A stretch of DNA of 64,000 nucleotides, taken from positions 25,110,001 to 25,174,000 of the forward strand of contig NC_134540.1 in NCBI RefSeq assembly GCF_050624435.1. The letters run 5' to 3'. The DNA is from Tenrec ecaudatus. Lineage: Eukaryota > Chordata > Mammalia > Afrosoricida > Tenrecidae. Below are positions 44,484 to 55,034 of the stretch, in pieces. The first letter of the stretch is position 1; every line of letters begins with the position of its first letter. The notes under the pieces were generated by a model. It was given only the letters and a program-made list of their open reading frames with translations. It made no database searches and had not been told where the DNA came from. A program made the position numbers and the translations under genes.

Positions 44484-45650
44484 TTTTATTTTAATAAAAA
44501 TTTTATTAGGGGCTCATACAACTCTTATCACAATCCATATATACATCAATTGTATAAAGCACATCTGTACATTCTTTGCCCTCATCATTTTCAAATCATT
44601 TGCTCTCCACTTAAGCCCTTTGCATCAGGTCCTCTTTTTTTGGTCCCTCCCTCCCCGCTCCCACCTCCCTCATGAGCCCTTGATAATTTATAAATTATTA
44701 TTTTGTCATATCTTGCCCTGTCAGGTGTCTCCCTTCACCCCCTTTTCTGTTGTCTGTCCCCCAGGGAGGAGGTCACATTTAGATCCTTGTAATTGGTTCC
44801 CTCTTTCCAAACCACTCAGCCTCTACCCTCCAAGCATCCCCCCTCACAAACCTGGTCCTGAAGGTATCATGTGCCCTGGATTCTGTGCCTCCAGCAACTA
44901 CCTGCACCAGTGTACATTCTCTGCTCTATCCAGACTTGAAAGGTAGAATTCAGATCATGGTAGTTGGGGGGAAGAAGCATTTAGGAACTGGAGGAATGCT
45001 GTATTCTTCATCGGTGCTACATCGCACCCAAACTGACTCATCTCCTCCCCTATACCCCTCTGTGAGGGGGTCTCTAGCGGCTGACAAATGAGTTGCATCT
45101 CCACTCAGCACTTCCCCCTTCATTCACTATGGTAAGCTTTTTTTTTTCTGATGATGCCTTATACCTGATCCCTTTGACACCTCGTGATTGTACAGGCTGG
45201 TGTGCTTCTTCCATGTGGGCTTTGTTGCTTCTGAGCTAGATGGCCACTTGTTTCTCTTCAAGCCTTTAAGACACCAGACACTATCTCTTTCGATAGCCTG
45301 GCACCACCAGCTTTCTTCACCACATTTGCTTATTCACCCGCTTTGGCTTCAGCGGTTGTGTCAGGAGGGTGAGCATCATAGAATGCCAATTTAATAGAAG
45401 AAAGTATTCATGCATTGAGGAAGTACTTGAGTGGAGGCCCAAGGTCCTTTCACCACCTTAATACACAACCTATAAGTATAGGCTCATAGATCTATTTCCC
45501 CAACCATATATATATATTTGCATATGTACATGTCTTTGTCTAGACCTCTATAAATGACCTTTGCCTCCTAGCTCTTTCCTCTATTTCCCTTGACTTTCCT
45601 CCTGTCCCACTATCATGCTCCGTCCCCACCTGGGTTTCATCTAATAGCTC
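44484..45650 (-). mobile_element. L1 3' UTR, antisense, about 1.2 kb
   Basis: The plus strand begins with the complement of the polyadenylation signal (AATTTTATTAGGGGCTC) and continues GTATAAAGCACATCTGTAC, CCCTTGATAATTTATAAAT and GTGCTTCTTCCATGTGGGC to about 45650. It carries a single copy of the GATGCCTTATACC module, unlike the related UTR at 55-56 kb. No ORF2 coding sequence adjoins it. Confidence 0.85.
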
Positions 45651-46057
45651 GTCGTTACCCAATGTAAATTTTATAGTCTTACATTTAAAGAAATATATTT
45701 CCTTGTTAATAAATATTAAATGTGTCAATCTTGCCCTTTTCCTGCTGTCTTACTGTTTTTAAGCTAAGTGTACATCTTACAATTCGTGATGAGAATTCCG
45801 AATGCAGCTGAACAGCAGGGATAGGGTATTCCTTGTCGTTGTCATGCTGTGCACGTCCGTCTGACACCACCCTCCAGTCTTAGTGGGTGAAATGGGACAT
45901 GGACCTTGTCTCTTAAAGTCTCCACAGTCTTTCAGTGACACATTGTGTACAACCATTTTGGTTAGAAAGAGTCATAAAGTGAGTGGGATGGGGGGCTACT
46001 CCTTCCTAAATTATGTAAAGACAGGGATTTGAGATATTGAAAGAACTTTAAATTTTT

Positions 46058-46292
46058 AAGGAGCCCTGGTGTCTTAGGTGTTGAATTGTTAACCCCAAGG
46101 TCACCCGCTCAAACTCACTCCTGGGGCTGCTGACCTCAAGGTCAGTTCAAAACCACAAACCACTCCGTAGTAGGAGAATGAGGCTTTCTACTCCCATAAA
46201 TGTCTACAGCTTCTGCCCTATAGGGTTTGGATGAGTCAGAATTGACTCCATGGCCATGATCAGTTGGAATTGACTCTGTGATCTTGGTGAGA
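46058..46292 (+). mobile_element. AfroSINE, sense, with internal duplications
   Basis: Begins GGAGCCCTGGTGTCTTAGG. The head-type segment (CCAAGGTCACCCGCTCAAAC) is repeated (CTCAAGGTCAGTTCAAAACC), and the tail (CAGAATTGACTCCATGGCC) is followed by a second tail-like piece (CAGTTGGAATTGACTCTGTG). Confidence 0.8.
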
Positions 46293-46302
46293 CTTAGGTA
46301 TG

Positions 46303-46485
46303 AAAAGTACCCTGGTGGTGCTCTGTGCTAGACATTGGAGCGTCAACTGCAAGGTTAAAACCACAAGCCTCTCGATAAGAGAAAGACGAAGCTCTGCTCC
46401 TGAAAAGATGTACTTACTCAGAATCCAGGTATAGAGTTGAGTGAATCGTGAGTAACTCAATGGCTGTGAGGGGTTTTGTGTGTTT
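46303..46485 (+). mobile_element. AfroSINE, sense
   Basis: Head TACCCTGGTGGTGCTCTGTG, body ATAAGAGAAAGACGAAGCTC, tail TAACTCAATGGCTGTGAGGG. Confidence 0.85.
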
Positions 46486-46929
46486 GTTTTTAGGTTCCAA
46501 GGAAATGTTTCCTCACCTGCTTTCTCATCTTTTACCTTTTACTAGCTTCTAAAGAGTGTCTACCCACTTTACCTTTCCTTTGAGAATGAGGTTGGGAGTT
46601 CAATTTGTGCCTTTTAGCACTGGTAGAGCAGTGAGGGAGCGGAACTCTGTGAAGTTGATCCTACACTGTGACTCTGATAGTCCATGCAGTGCCATGCTTC
46701 TTAGATATAAATACCGTGTTGTGTATTTCTCTATAACATGAATTTATAACACTACGGGCTGTCTTCTTTTGGCTGGATTCAGAAGATAACATGAACAAAG
46801 ACTATCATTTTTGATGTTGATGGATCTTGGCTAACAGCAGAGAATCTCAGAAAGATGTTTACTTGTGTTTTAATGACTATGCCAAAACATTCCACTGTGT
46901 AACTTACAAAACAAAATCAAAACTAAGGG

Positions 46930-47935
46930 CACCTTTGAGGTGAGTAGAAACTCCAGGACTCTTCTTGGTGCTAATGCAGAACCTGTCTATGGATCAAGAG
47001 GCAGTCGTGTGAATAGAGCAAAGGAATGCTGAAAGGTTTAAAATCAGGAAATGTCAGTGTCAGGATTGTATTCACTCACCATACTTAATCAGTCTGAATG
47101 CTGAGCAAACCATTAGGAAAACTGGGTTACATGAAGACTAGAGTATCAGGATGGGAGGAAGGCTTATTAACAACCTGAAATATGCAGGTGACACAACCTT
47201 GCTTGCTGAAAATAAGGAAGACATGAAGCACTTGCTAACGAAGGTCAGGATAACAGCCTTCCATATGGATTACAACTCAATGTAAAGAAAACAAAATACT
47301 CACAACTGGATCAATAGGTAACACTATGATAAGTGGATAAAATATTGAAGTTGTCAAGGATTTCATATTGCTTAGAACCACAACCAATGTTCATGGAAGC
47401 ATCAGTTAAGGGATCAGAAAACAGTCGCATTGGGTAAATCTGCACAAGACCTCTCCAAAGTATTGAGAAGTGTTACTTTACGTAGTAAGGTGTGCTGTCC
47501 AAGAAATGACTTTTCCAATTGTCTCATATGCATATGAAAGTTGGGCATGGAAATAAAGAAGACAGAAAAAGAATCGATGCATTTGAACTACGGAGCTAGA
47601 AAAGAAAATGAAAGATCCATGGACGGCTGAACCAGCACATGAATCTGTATAGGGAGAAACACCATCAGAATGGTCCTCAGAGGGAAAAGACGGCCTCGTG
47701 TACTGTGGGCATGTTCTCAGGAGAGACTAGTTCTTGGAAAAGGACATTCTGCTTGGTAAGTACGGGGACAGTGAACATAAGGAGCACCCTTGAGAAGATG
47801 GAAGGACACAGTGGCTTCAACAATGGCCTCAAACATAAAAACGAGTGTGAGCGTGGCAGAAGCCTGGCCATGGTTTAGTCATTTGAATGTCCAGAGTCAG
47901 AATTGCCTCACGGGTCCCTAACAATGGCAACACTT
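46930..47935 (+). mobile_element. RTE/BovB-type LINE RT domain to 3' end, sense
   Basis: One of the clearest RT remnants: RLINNLKYAGDTTLLAENK near 47160-47215 shows the catalytic YADD changed to YAGD. Downstream blocks (GGTCCTCAGAGGGAAAAG, GGCATGTTCTCAGGAGAG, AGGACACAGTGGCTTCAAC) lead to the 3' terminus at about 47932. Several frameshifts. Confidence 0.9.
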
Positions 47936-48199
47936 TATATGACTTCTACCTGAAAGAGGGCAGTAAGCTATTCATGATTCGGAAATCAGGTTCCGCTGGA
48001 AACAGTGTTCTACCCCTGTCATGAAAGAATGGGACCCAGTATTTCTGCAAAACAAGAAGGCAGTATCATTTGGAGGAAGATAAAGCAGTAAAATCAAGGG
48101 AAAGAATCAGAAATTTGGAGACTTCAAGGTTGAAACATTTATTAAAAACTCACGTATTGAATCTCCACACCAAAACAAGGATACAAAATAGGCAAAACT

Positions 48200-48258
48200 A
48201 TCCAACAAACAAACTCACTGCCATTGAGTCAATTCGGATGCATAGCGACCATTACAGA
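48200..48258 (-). mobile_element. AfroSINE tail fragment, antisense
   Basis: AACTCACTGCCATTGAGTC and GGATGCATAGCGACC match the complement of the tail. Confidence 0.6.
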
Positions 48259-48529
48259 TATCTACAAAAGACAAGAGCAGGAGGAGAACAAACTTTGAGG
48301 ACTATATCAAGAACACTGTTGTCTGAGCCTGAGCACTGACATCCAGTTAGCTACTGTCCTGTGGTTGTAACCCAGGAAGTCAAAGAAACCACACAAGGTT
48401 GGACATTTAATTTTATTCCCTCCCAGACTTTTCACGTGGCGATTTCACTCTCAATCGGTTATTTGTAAAACCACTAGCTAATATTTTTCAGTTCTACTTT
48501 TGAGCTGTTTGGTAAATTCTCATTATCAT

Positions 48530-48625
48530 GGGTTTTAGTTGCCTTCAAGAGAACGCCAACTCACGGAACAACTGAATTGAAAGCTGTTTAGTCCTGTGCC
48601 ATCCTAAGATGGGCTGGGGATTGGG
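48530..48625 (-). mobile_element. RTE 3' end fragment, antisense
   Basis: AGTTGCCTTCAAGAGAACGC and CCTGTGCCATCCTAAGATGG fit the antisense 3' terminus. Confidence 0.5.
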
Positions 48626-48704
48626 TTTTGTGATCAATAATCCCCCTTTGCTGTTTTTCCTGAGAGTAAATAATCAGAACTCTCTATTTCTTTTTAGTTT
48701 AGAG

Positions 48705-48800
48705 CAGTGGCTCTCAAGCTTACTAATGCCGTGACCCTTTCATACAGGTCCTGTATTTGCTGGCATTGAATCCACACCTTTACCATGGAAAGTCAGAATT
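48705..48800 (+). mobile_element. SPIN-like hAT terminus
   Basis: CAGTGGCTCTCAAGCTTACT, then AATGCCGTGACCCTTTCATA follows the terminal sequence of SPIN-type hAT elements as I know it. The eight bases before it (GTTTAGAG, 48697-48704) fit the nTnTAGAn insertion preference. The opposite terminus was not found. Confidence 0.6.
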
Positions 48801-48859
48801 TTACCATGACCCACAACTGCCCCATTCACTATGACTCAATTGATTCAATGATTGATGAT

Positions 48860-49620
48860 TGGAACTGATTTCCTCTTTTATGTTCTTTCAATTTCTGACC
48901 TATATTCTAATATTCAAAGCACTCGTGTTTCCTACATCCATTTTCCCCCCTAGTAACATCTCTAATGAAGTACTGGGCTTGCTTCCTCCCCCGCCACCCC
49001 CCACCTCTATCTCTTGTTTACTCATTTTCCTTTTGATTAAAGCATCCTTTCCTGTACAGGTGTTAAATGCACTTTAATTTCTTCTTTATGTATTTACTCA
49101 TTTTTATGTCGTGGATACTTGTCTTACACATCGAAAGACAGAGACTAGGAAAGAGTCAAAGACAGAAGCTATCACAACTCTTGTTTTCCTGATCAATGTT
49201 TTTAACAATTTTTCCCTTAAAGTATGTCCATTAATTATGCCTATTATTTTCAATAAAAACTGGAAGATGGTGTGGTATTCGGGAATATGACAACTAGATG
49301 TTCTTGGCTAGAGGTAGTGTCAAGCCCATCCTGATACAACCTCTTTGATGCCATAAGCCTTTTGTATAAGAGGGAGGGACTCTGGGAATTGCTCTCTCAG
49401 CCCCATTGATATTGGGCCTATCTTGGAACTCTGCCTACCTAAAGGTGTGATTCCACATGGGCCACCAGTCCCTGAGAACTGCCATTGCCCAGCCATATGT
49501 CCATCTAACTTGGATCCATGAGACTCTGAACCCACTAACACATGATCTTTCTGCTTCCCATTTCACCATTCTGCTTCACTGGCCTGTTGCTCCATGAATC
49601 TGAAGCAGAACTTAAGGTCA
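48860..49620. other. Intergenic, nothing recognised
   Basis: Mixed composition with a C-rich run near 48985. No supported exon. Confidence 0.45.
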
Positions 49621-49624
49621 AGTG

Positions 49625-49699
49625 TAGGACTTGAGGAGGCTGATGGCATAATGATTATGCAATCCTCTGCAATCTGCAAGGTCAGCAGTTGGAAACCAG
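49625..49699 (+). mobile_element. AfroSINE head fragment, sense, cut by solo LTR
   Basis: GATGGCATAATGATTATGC, TGCAAGGTCAGCAGTTGG and AAACCAG give the head up to the LTR insertion point. TTACAGTCACAGGGGC beyond the LTR resembles the SINE body. Confidence 0.65.
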
Positions 49700-50221
49700 T
49701 AGTTAAGTAGTTAAGGTTTATTGTGCCAACCAGACAGATAAACACATGCGGGAATCATTTGAAGGGTGGAGAGATAAATGGCTCAGTAAGCCTCACCTTT
49801 CTAGTTTTCAAGTCTCTTGCTTTCTGATGGTCAGATCAGGGGAAGCTGCCTTAGCCAGTTCACTGCTTCAGCTGGCAAGGCTCACTTCCTGCAAGACGTC
49901 CCTGAGGGGAAACTGCATAGACTTACCCTGATGCAGCCCTGGGTGCTGGAGCAGCTGTGTGGAGACACCTGCCAGCGCTGAGATGCTTACAGGTTCACTG
50001 ACTCGGGTTTCCTCCTGAAGTCAGCGTCATTGCGTGTGTTTTGTGAGATTTAGAAGGAACTTGAAGATCGGTGTCAGACACATGGGCTAATGTTGGATTT
50101 ATGGGCTTAGACAGCACTGGATTGAGATGCTTTCTTAGTACGCTTACCCTTTATATAAAATTCTCTCTTATATATACAAGTTTCTGTGGATTTGTTTCCC
50201 TAGTTTACTCAGACTAACACA
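49700..50221 (+). mobile_element. Solo LTR, ERVL/MLT2-like family (copy 4)
   Basis: 522 bp, with ACCAG (49695-49699) and TCCAG (50222-50226) flanks. Internal blocks shared with copies 3 and 5 include GCCTTAGCCAGTTCAC, GCAGCCCTGGGTGCTGGAGC and TTTATATAAAATTCTC. Confidence 0.8.
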
Positions 50222-50299
50222 TCCAGTTACAGTCACAGGGGCAACAGCAATTCAATGCACAACTCATCACCCCACCAGGGCTCTTTAAAATATACATAC

Positions 50300-50855
50300 A
50301 TAATTATACATATGTATATATAATTATATAAAAATATTATGTATAAACAAAGTAACTCTTAAGTTAGTAATCCATGGACAAACTTCACAGGTAGGAAGTG
50401 GTTAATAAGCAAAGAAATGCACTAATTTCTAAAGTGATGTCAGACAATATTAACTGAAAATTAATTTCACCTAGTTTAGGTAACAATATTGTCACGCAAA
50501 TAATGATGGATGGCTATTTATTGAACTGAGGTATTAGATATCTAGTAGACTGAAGCATAAATCAATAAAAGAAGGTTTTATTTAATATCTTAATTATGCC
50601 TTAAAATTGTAGTAACAAAAGTGACAAAGGATCTTTAAGGATTGATTCATGAGAAGGAGATTAGACTGATGCAGTATTTGTAAGGGAAAATGACTTGAGG
50701 GTAATAATAAATATTTATAATGGTTGAGAATAATTATATAAGAAGATAAAACTAGATAAAATAAGCTAATTAGCTTTTCAATTGTTTTGACTGTGCTGAA
50801 ACATATGTATCTTTTCCAGCTCCCAATTGTAGAGAACTTTCAAAATTGAAGATCT
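50300..50855. other. AT-rich intergenic DNA
   Basis: Nothing recognised. Confidence 0.5.
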
Positions 50856-50859
50856 TAGT

Positions 50860-51060
50860 AATATCATGCATTTATTGCACTGTTATTATGTGCTGGATGT
50901 TGTTCTAAGTCTCCTGCATATATTAAGTCACTAGTCTTCAGAACAGTTCTAAGAGATAGGCACCCTCTTCTATAGAGATACGGGATAACAATGAGACTTG
51001 TCAAAGATGTTTCGCCTTAAACAAAACAGGGTCAACATTTAACACCAGGCGGTCCTATTT
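50860..51060 (+). mobile_element. MIR SINE, sense
   Basis: TTATTATGTGCTGGATGTTG, TCTTCAGAACAGTTCTAAG and ACACCAGGCGGTCC follow the MIR order. Confidence 0.75.
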
Positions 51061-51061
51061 C

Positions 51062-51260
51062 AGGGAATCCTTGTGGCAAAGCAATTAAGTGCTTGACTGC
51101 CAATTGAAAGGAGGATGGCATTCGAACACATGAAGAGGGAAAATTGGAGAACACTGTTATGATCTATTTCAATGATAACAAAAAGCTCAGAAAACCGGAT
51201 GAGGCAATTTTCCCAGAGAGTTGCTATGCGTTGAAATCAGTGCCATCAAATCTAACAACA
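51062..51260 (+). mobile_element. AfroSINE-like copy, sense, diverged
   Basis: AATCCTTGTGGCAAAGCAAT, TTAAGTGCTTGACTGCC and CAGAGAGTTGCTATGCGTTG are head, head and tail-type matches. Confidence 0.6.
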
Positions 51261-51304
51261 GGTATTATGTAAACACGGAAATTGTTAATCTGTACTTCAC
51301 CTGG

Positions 51305-51525
51305 TTTAGTTGGGATAGGGCATCAGGAGAGACAGATCCCTGGAGAATCAGGCATGGTTTACAGAAGGATCAGAAAAAAAGGGGAAGCTCCTTAACAAGA
51401 TGGATTGACACAGCAGCCTGCTACAATGGACTCACAGATAGCTCCGATTATGAAGCTAGCATGGCGCCAGACGTGATGTTGTGTTTTTATCCACATGGTC
51501 ACTGTGAGCTAGAGATGCCTCCCTG
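51305..51525 (+). mobile_element. RTE 3' end, sense
   Basis: CAGATCCCTGGAGAATCAGG, AACAAGATGGATTGACACAG and CACATGGTCACTGTGAGC match the RTE 3' terminus. The 148-codon frame across it is a chance frame through SINE and LINE sequence. Confidence 0.8.
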
Positions 51526-51529
51526 GCCC

Positions 51530-52135
51530 CGCACGACCACAATTGTGCTTCTGCAAAATCGAGTCCAAGTAACTCTCAAGGACTGCACGAATGTGTCTGG
51601 TGTGGAGATTCAGGGAATTTTACTCAGATACTCTTTATTGAGCACTGGTCACATTCAAAAATATTAATAGCAACAAGGTCGACCTGAGGATGAGAAATAA
51701 AATATTAACTTTTGTGTTTCCCTCATTTCCATTGTCTTTCTCCTCCCCTCTGATACATTTGATTACTGTGCCCTAATTGGATTCATGGTCTTAACTTCTC
51801 TCTAGCAAGAGCTGCTCTCACTTGCTTATAATGTTGTACCTGAAATATTAGGTCAGATCAAGGGGACAATTGCTAATGATAAATAGCTGTATGTTTTCAA
51901 GTCAACAGTCACTACTTCAAAGTTCCAATCCATTCAACATGGTAGTGTCTACCATGGAGAGATATTACTGAGTCAGGGTCTCTTCTACACAAGTTCATGA
52001 CTATAAGGGAAAACATATATGGCTTTCAGTGAACAAGTTCTTCTTACTGAATGGGTCTGTGATTGCTTGGCAGTTGGGTTCCTTTCTAAACCAGTTCGGT
52101 TATTTGATTGGAGGCATTTCTACAGTTCAAGTGCT
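51530..52135. other. Intergenic, nothing recognised
   Basis: AT-rich with no family match. Confidence 0.5.
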
Positions 52136-52139
52136 GAGA

Positions 52140-52760
52140 AGAAAGGAGTTATGAAAATCTTATAGAATATTATTTTTAATTGAATTGTTCCCTCTTTAAA
52201 AGAGCATTTTAATTGAGATTTAATAACTCTATAAAAAGATAAATCTAGATATCCTGTAATAAACAGTAATTAATTAGTTAATATCAATTTAATACTAAAA
52301 TATTCATTTACATTTAACATCTGACTACTGTGATTTTCTATAGCCAGCTTATTAAATGCTAATTAAATTCTTAAATATTCTTACAAATTTAATGCATTAA
52401 TAACAAGAATGTAAGTACATATTTACTGTATCTGCAATTCAGAGTTCATTACATGGAAAAGAGATAAATCTCTTTTCCAGTAATTAAATATACTAAGCAA
52501 ACCTCAGTAACTTTTCCTAACACATACCATAACTGTTTTATTAATTTCAAATTAAATGCTCATTTAGGGCTTCTAATCTACAGCTGCCCCATACAATTTT
52601 CCACAGACAGAGCAAAGGTTATTATATGTTTAATTAAATTGTAGGTTTTAAACTTCAGGTGGAAGCTTTCTAAGAATGACTTTTGGTTTCTCACCAGATC
52701 CAGAATTAATCTTTAGATAAATCATTTTAATATTGCCTTCAACCTATTTACCATATTTCC
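52140..52760. promoter_or_regulatory. TAAT-rich candidate conserved stretch
   Basis: Dense ATTA/TAAT homeodomain-type cores (AGTAATTAATTAGTTAATATC near 52267; AATGCTAATTAAATTC near 52355) without repeat signature. It could equally be plain AT-rich DNA. Confidence 0.25.
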
Positions 52761-53229
52761 CCCATCTTATCTTTGTACCTCTAGCATCCTCCTACTCAGT
52801 CGCTATGATGATTAGTATTTTTCTCTGTTCTCTGTGGAATCAAAACCTGCTTGCTCCCCACCAGTGCCCACTTCCCCCATCTTTAAAGAACAGTTCTTTC
52901 ACTAGCATCCTCTCCAGGTATCTACTATTTCCATTAATTACCACTTCATGGTTAGGAAGCCATGCCCATAAGGGGAATTTCTAAATAAATAAATAAATAA
53001 GGAAAGAGGATGAAAGAATAAGAAAAGCATCGGCCACATCTGTCAGCAAATGCGAGCCCGGTCGGAAAGAAGGCAAGAGCAAGATTTCTCTGCCAAGGTT
53101 GCAGCCCCAGGACAGTTTGTGAAAGAAATTTGATTTCTGAAAGAGAAAATACAGCTCTTGCATGTATCCAATGATTTAACATCTTCGGTCCTTCCAGATA
53201 TGATGGGGATATCATAAAGGCAGGAGGTT

Positions 53230-53640
53230 GCTGCGCAGCAAGGAAAGTACATTAGCTATTAACCTTCCCCCAGCCGATCAACTTTATTTTGCAATCTTCC
53301 CTCAGAACCATTAGAATACCCTGAAGAAATAATTTTCCAATTAAAAAGGATCTCAGAGAACAAAGCCATTTTATCTCTGACTCCTGGTGTTCTTTATTCC
53401 AATAATTTAAATTGGAATTGATTTTTCAATTTAGCCGTTGACTTGCTATGGACACACAGCTGAAAAGGCCGAATGGAATTGCACGGCTGAAATATTTATC
53501 TTTGTGATGCGCTGCTCATAAATTCACAGGAGCCCTTTAAAAAAAAGCATTTTCTTCCACTGCCTTTGCCGTGGACAACAGCTCTTCAGCTCAGTTTGGG
53601 CAAACTGCGAAAACACGTCCACTGCGACCTCTGGGGCCCC
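53230..53640. promoter_or_regulatory. Candidate conserved non-coding element (enhancer-like)
   Basis: Unique-looking, with motif-dense sequence and retained CpGs: CCAATAATTTAAATTGG near 53399 (a near-palindrome), TTTAGCCGTTGACTTGC, AATGGAATTGCACGGCTG, TATTTATCTTTGTGATGCGC near 53495. Similar in texture to the 16.4-16.8 kb element. Confidence 0.45.
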
Positions 53641-53644
53641 ATCC

Positions 53645-54735
53645 TCCATTCTCATAGATCCATCTCATGGCTACATCTCCTGGAAAATAAATAAACTCAG
53701 TCTACATCCAGAAGGATAGTGGTTCCTGCAGCCTAGATATTTGTTTTCTGATTTGTGTATTTTATTACTTGAAAAGGAAAAACATTCTTTTCCGGTATAT
53801 TTTGCCTCAGAAAAAGATGGTGTAACTCAGAATCAAATGCCCTCCTCCTTGATCGCAGTTTTGGCGCTAAGAACCATGGAGTTTCAATGGCCACTTGTTA
53901 GGTGCCTTGGTATTGATTCTGACTCATAGCAACCCCAGGCCCTTAACATTGAATCATTTCAAATTAAATGCTGTAAATATTATGTCATTTTCCTTTTCCT
54001 TTGTGACTTATAATAAAAGGACTAACACTCTCTAATTATAAAGTACTGGATGAGTTGTCCCATCTTGCCAGTTCTTATTAAGATGGTTTTCAGTCTGTGG
54101 ACCACAGAGCAATGTCTATTTCGTCACTGTGCTGCTCCCGCAGGTGTGCCTGCTTTCCTTTGTCAAGTCCTGTCCCCAGACCAACGCTGATGGCAATAGC
54201 GGGTGTGGGAAGCGATCCTTAGGGCACAACATTATTAGTTTTCACTACACGCCATGTGGGTTAAGTTCACACCCCTTGTAGTTTTTCCAGTGCGTTGTCT
54301 TTTCCATGTTTTGCTGAATTCATGATCTCGGAACCTGTCCTTGAATGATGGCCTCTTAGTCTTTTGAGATTGTGTTCTTAGCTCCGTTCATTACACCAAA
54401 ACCAGTGCGAGGCGTCCAGGTGGTGTCCAGGGCTTCTCGGCACATGTGAATGGCAGTGCGGATCCCACCTGATTTTACCTCCCTACAACCAGCTTTGAAT
54501 TCGTGCAGGGAAAGAAAACAGTTACAGCAAATGTCATAAACCTACTTTGGGCTAAATCGTTGTAACACTATTAGCATATTTTCTATTGCAATGTGCTACA
54601 GTGTAGGCAATGGTTGCTTACTCCGAAGTACTACACAGTCTACACTTTTAAATGTATGGCACCTCAAATAATAACATGTGACAGCATCATTCACATGGCT
54701 AGAGATCCTCATTAAAGCCTGTCTAAATGCAGAAG
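53645..54735. other. Intergenic, with a possible short RTE tail scrap
   Basis: CTTGTTAGGTGCCTTGG and GATTCTGACTCATAGCAACC at 53894-53935 resemble the antisense RTE 3' terminus. The remainder is unrecognised. Confidence 0.4.
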
Positions 54736-54737
54736 AA

Positions 54738-54893
54738 ATATATATTTTTAAAATCATTTTATTGAGGCCTCTTCTCATAATCCATACATCCATCCATTTT
54801 GTCAAGCACATTTGTACAAATGTTGCCATCACCATTTTCAAATCATTTTGTTTTTCTTTCTGCTTGGGTCCTTGGTACCAGCTCCTTATTTTT
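54738..54893 (-). mobile_element. L1 3' end, antisense, short
   Basis: ATCATTTTATTGAGGCC (complement of the polyadenylation signal), AAGCACATTTGTACAAATG and TTGGTACCAGCTCC. It is the youngest-looking of the 3' ends stacked here by position only. Confidence 0.8.
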
Positions 54894-54897
54894 TTTT

Positions 54898-55030
54898 TAA
54901 TTATTTTTTATTTTTTAACAATTTATTGGGGCTGATACAATTCTTTTCACAGTTCATACATATACATACATCAATTGTATAAAGCACATCTGTACAGTCT
55001 TTGCCCTAATCATTTTTTTCTCCTCTTTTC
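54898..55030 (-). mobile_element. L1 3' end, antisense, truncated
   Basis: ACAATTTATTGGGGCTG and GTATAAAGCACATCTGTAC are L1 3'-end matches. Only about 120 bp. Confidence 0.8.
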
Positions 55031-55034
55031 TTCT

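Noticed and set aside
51221..51667. 148-codon open frame on the plus strand
   Set aside because: It crosses an AfroSINE end and an RTE 3' end. The local amino acid pattern is only a remnant or shadow of LINE sequence.
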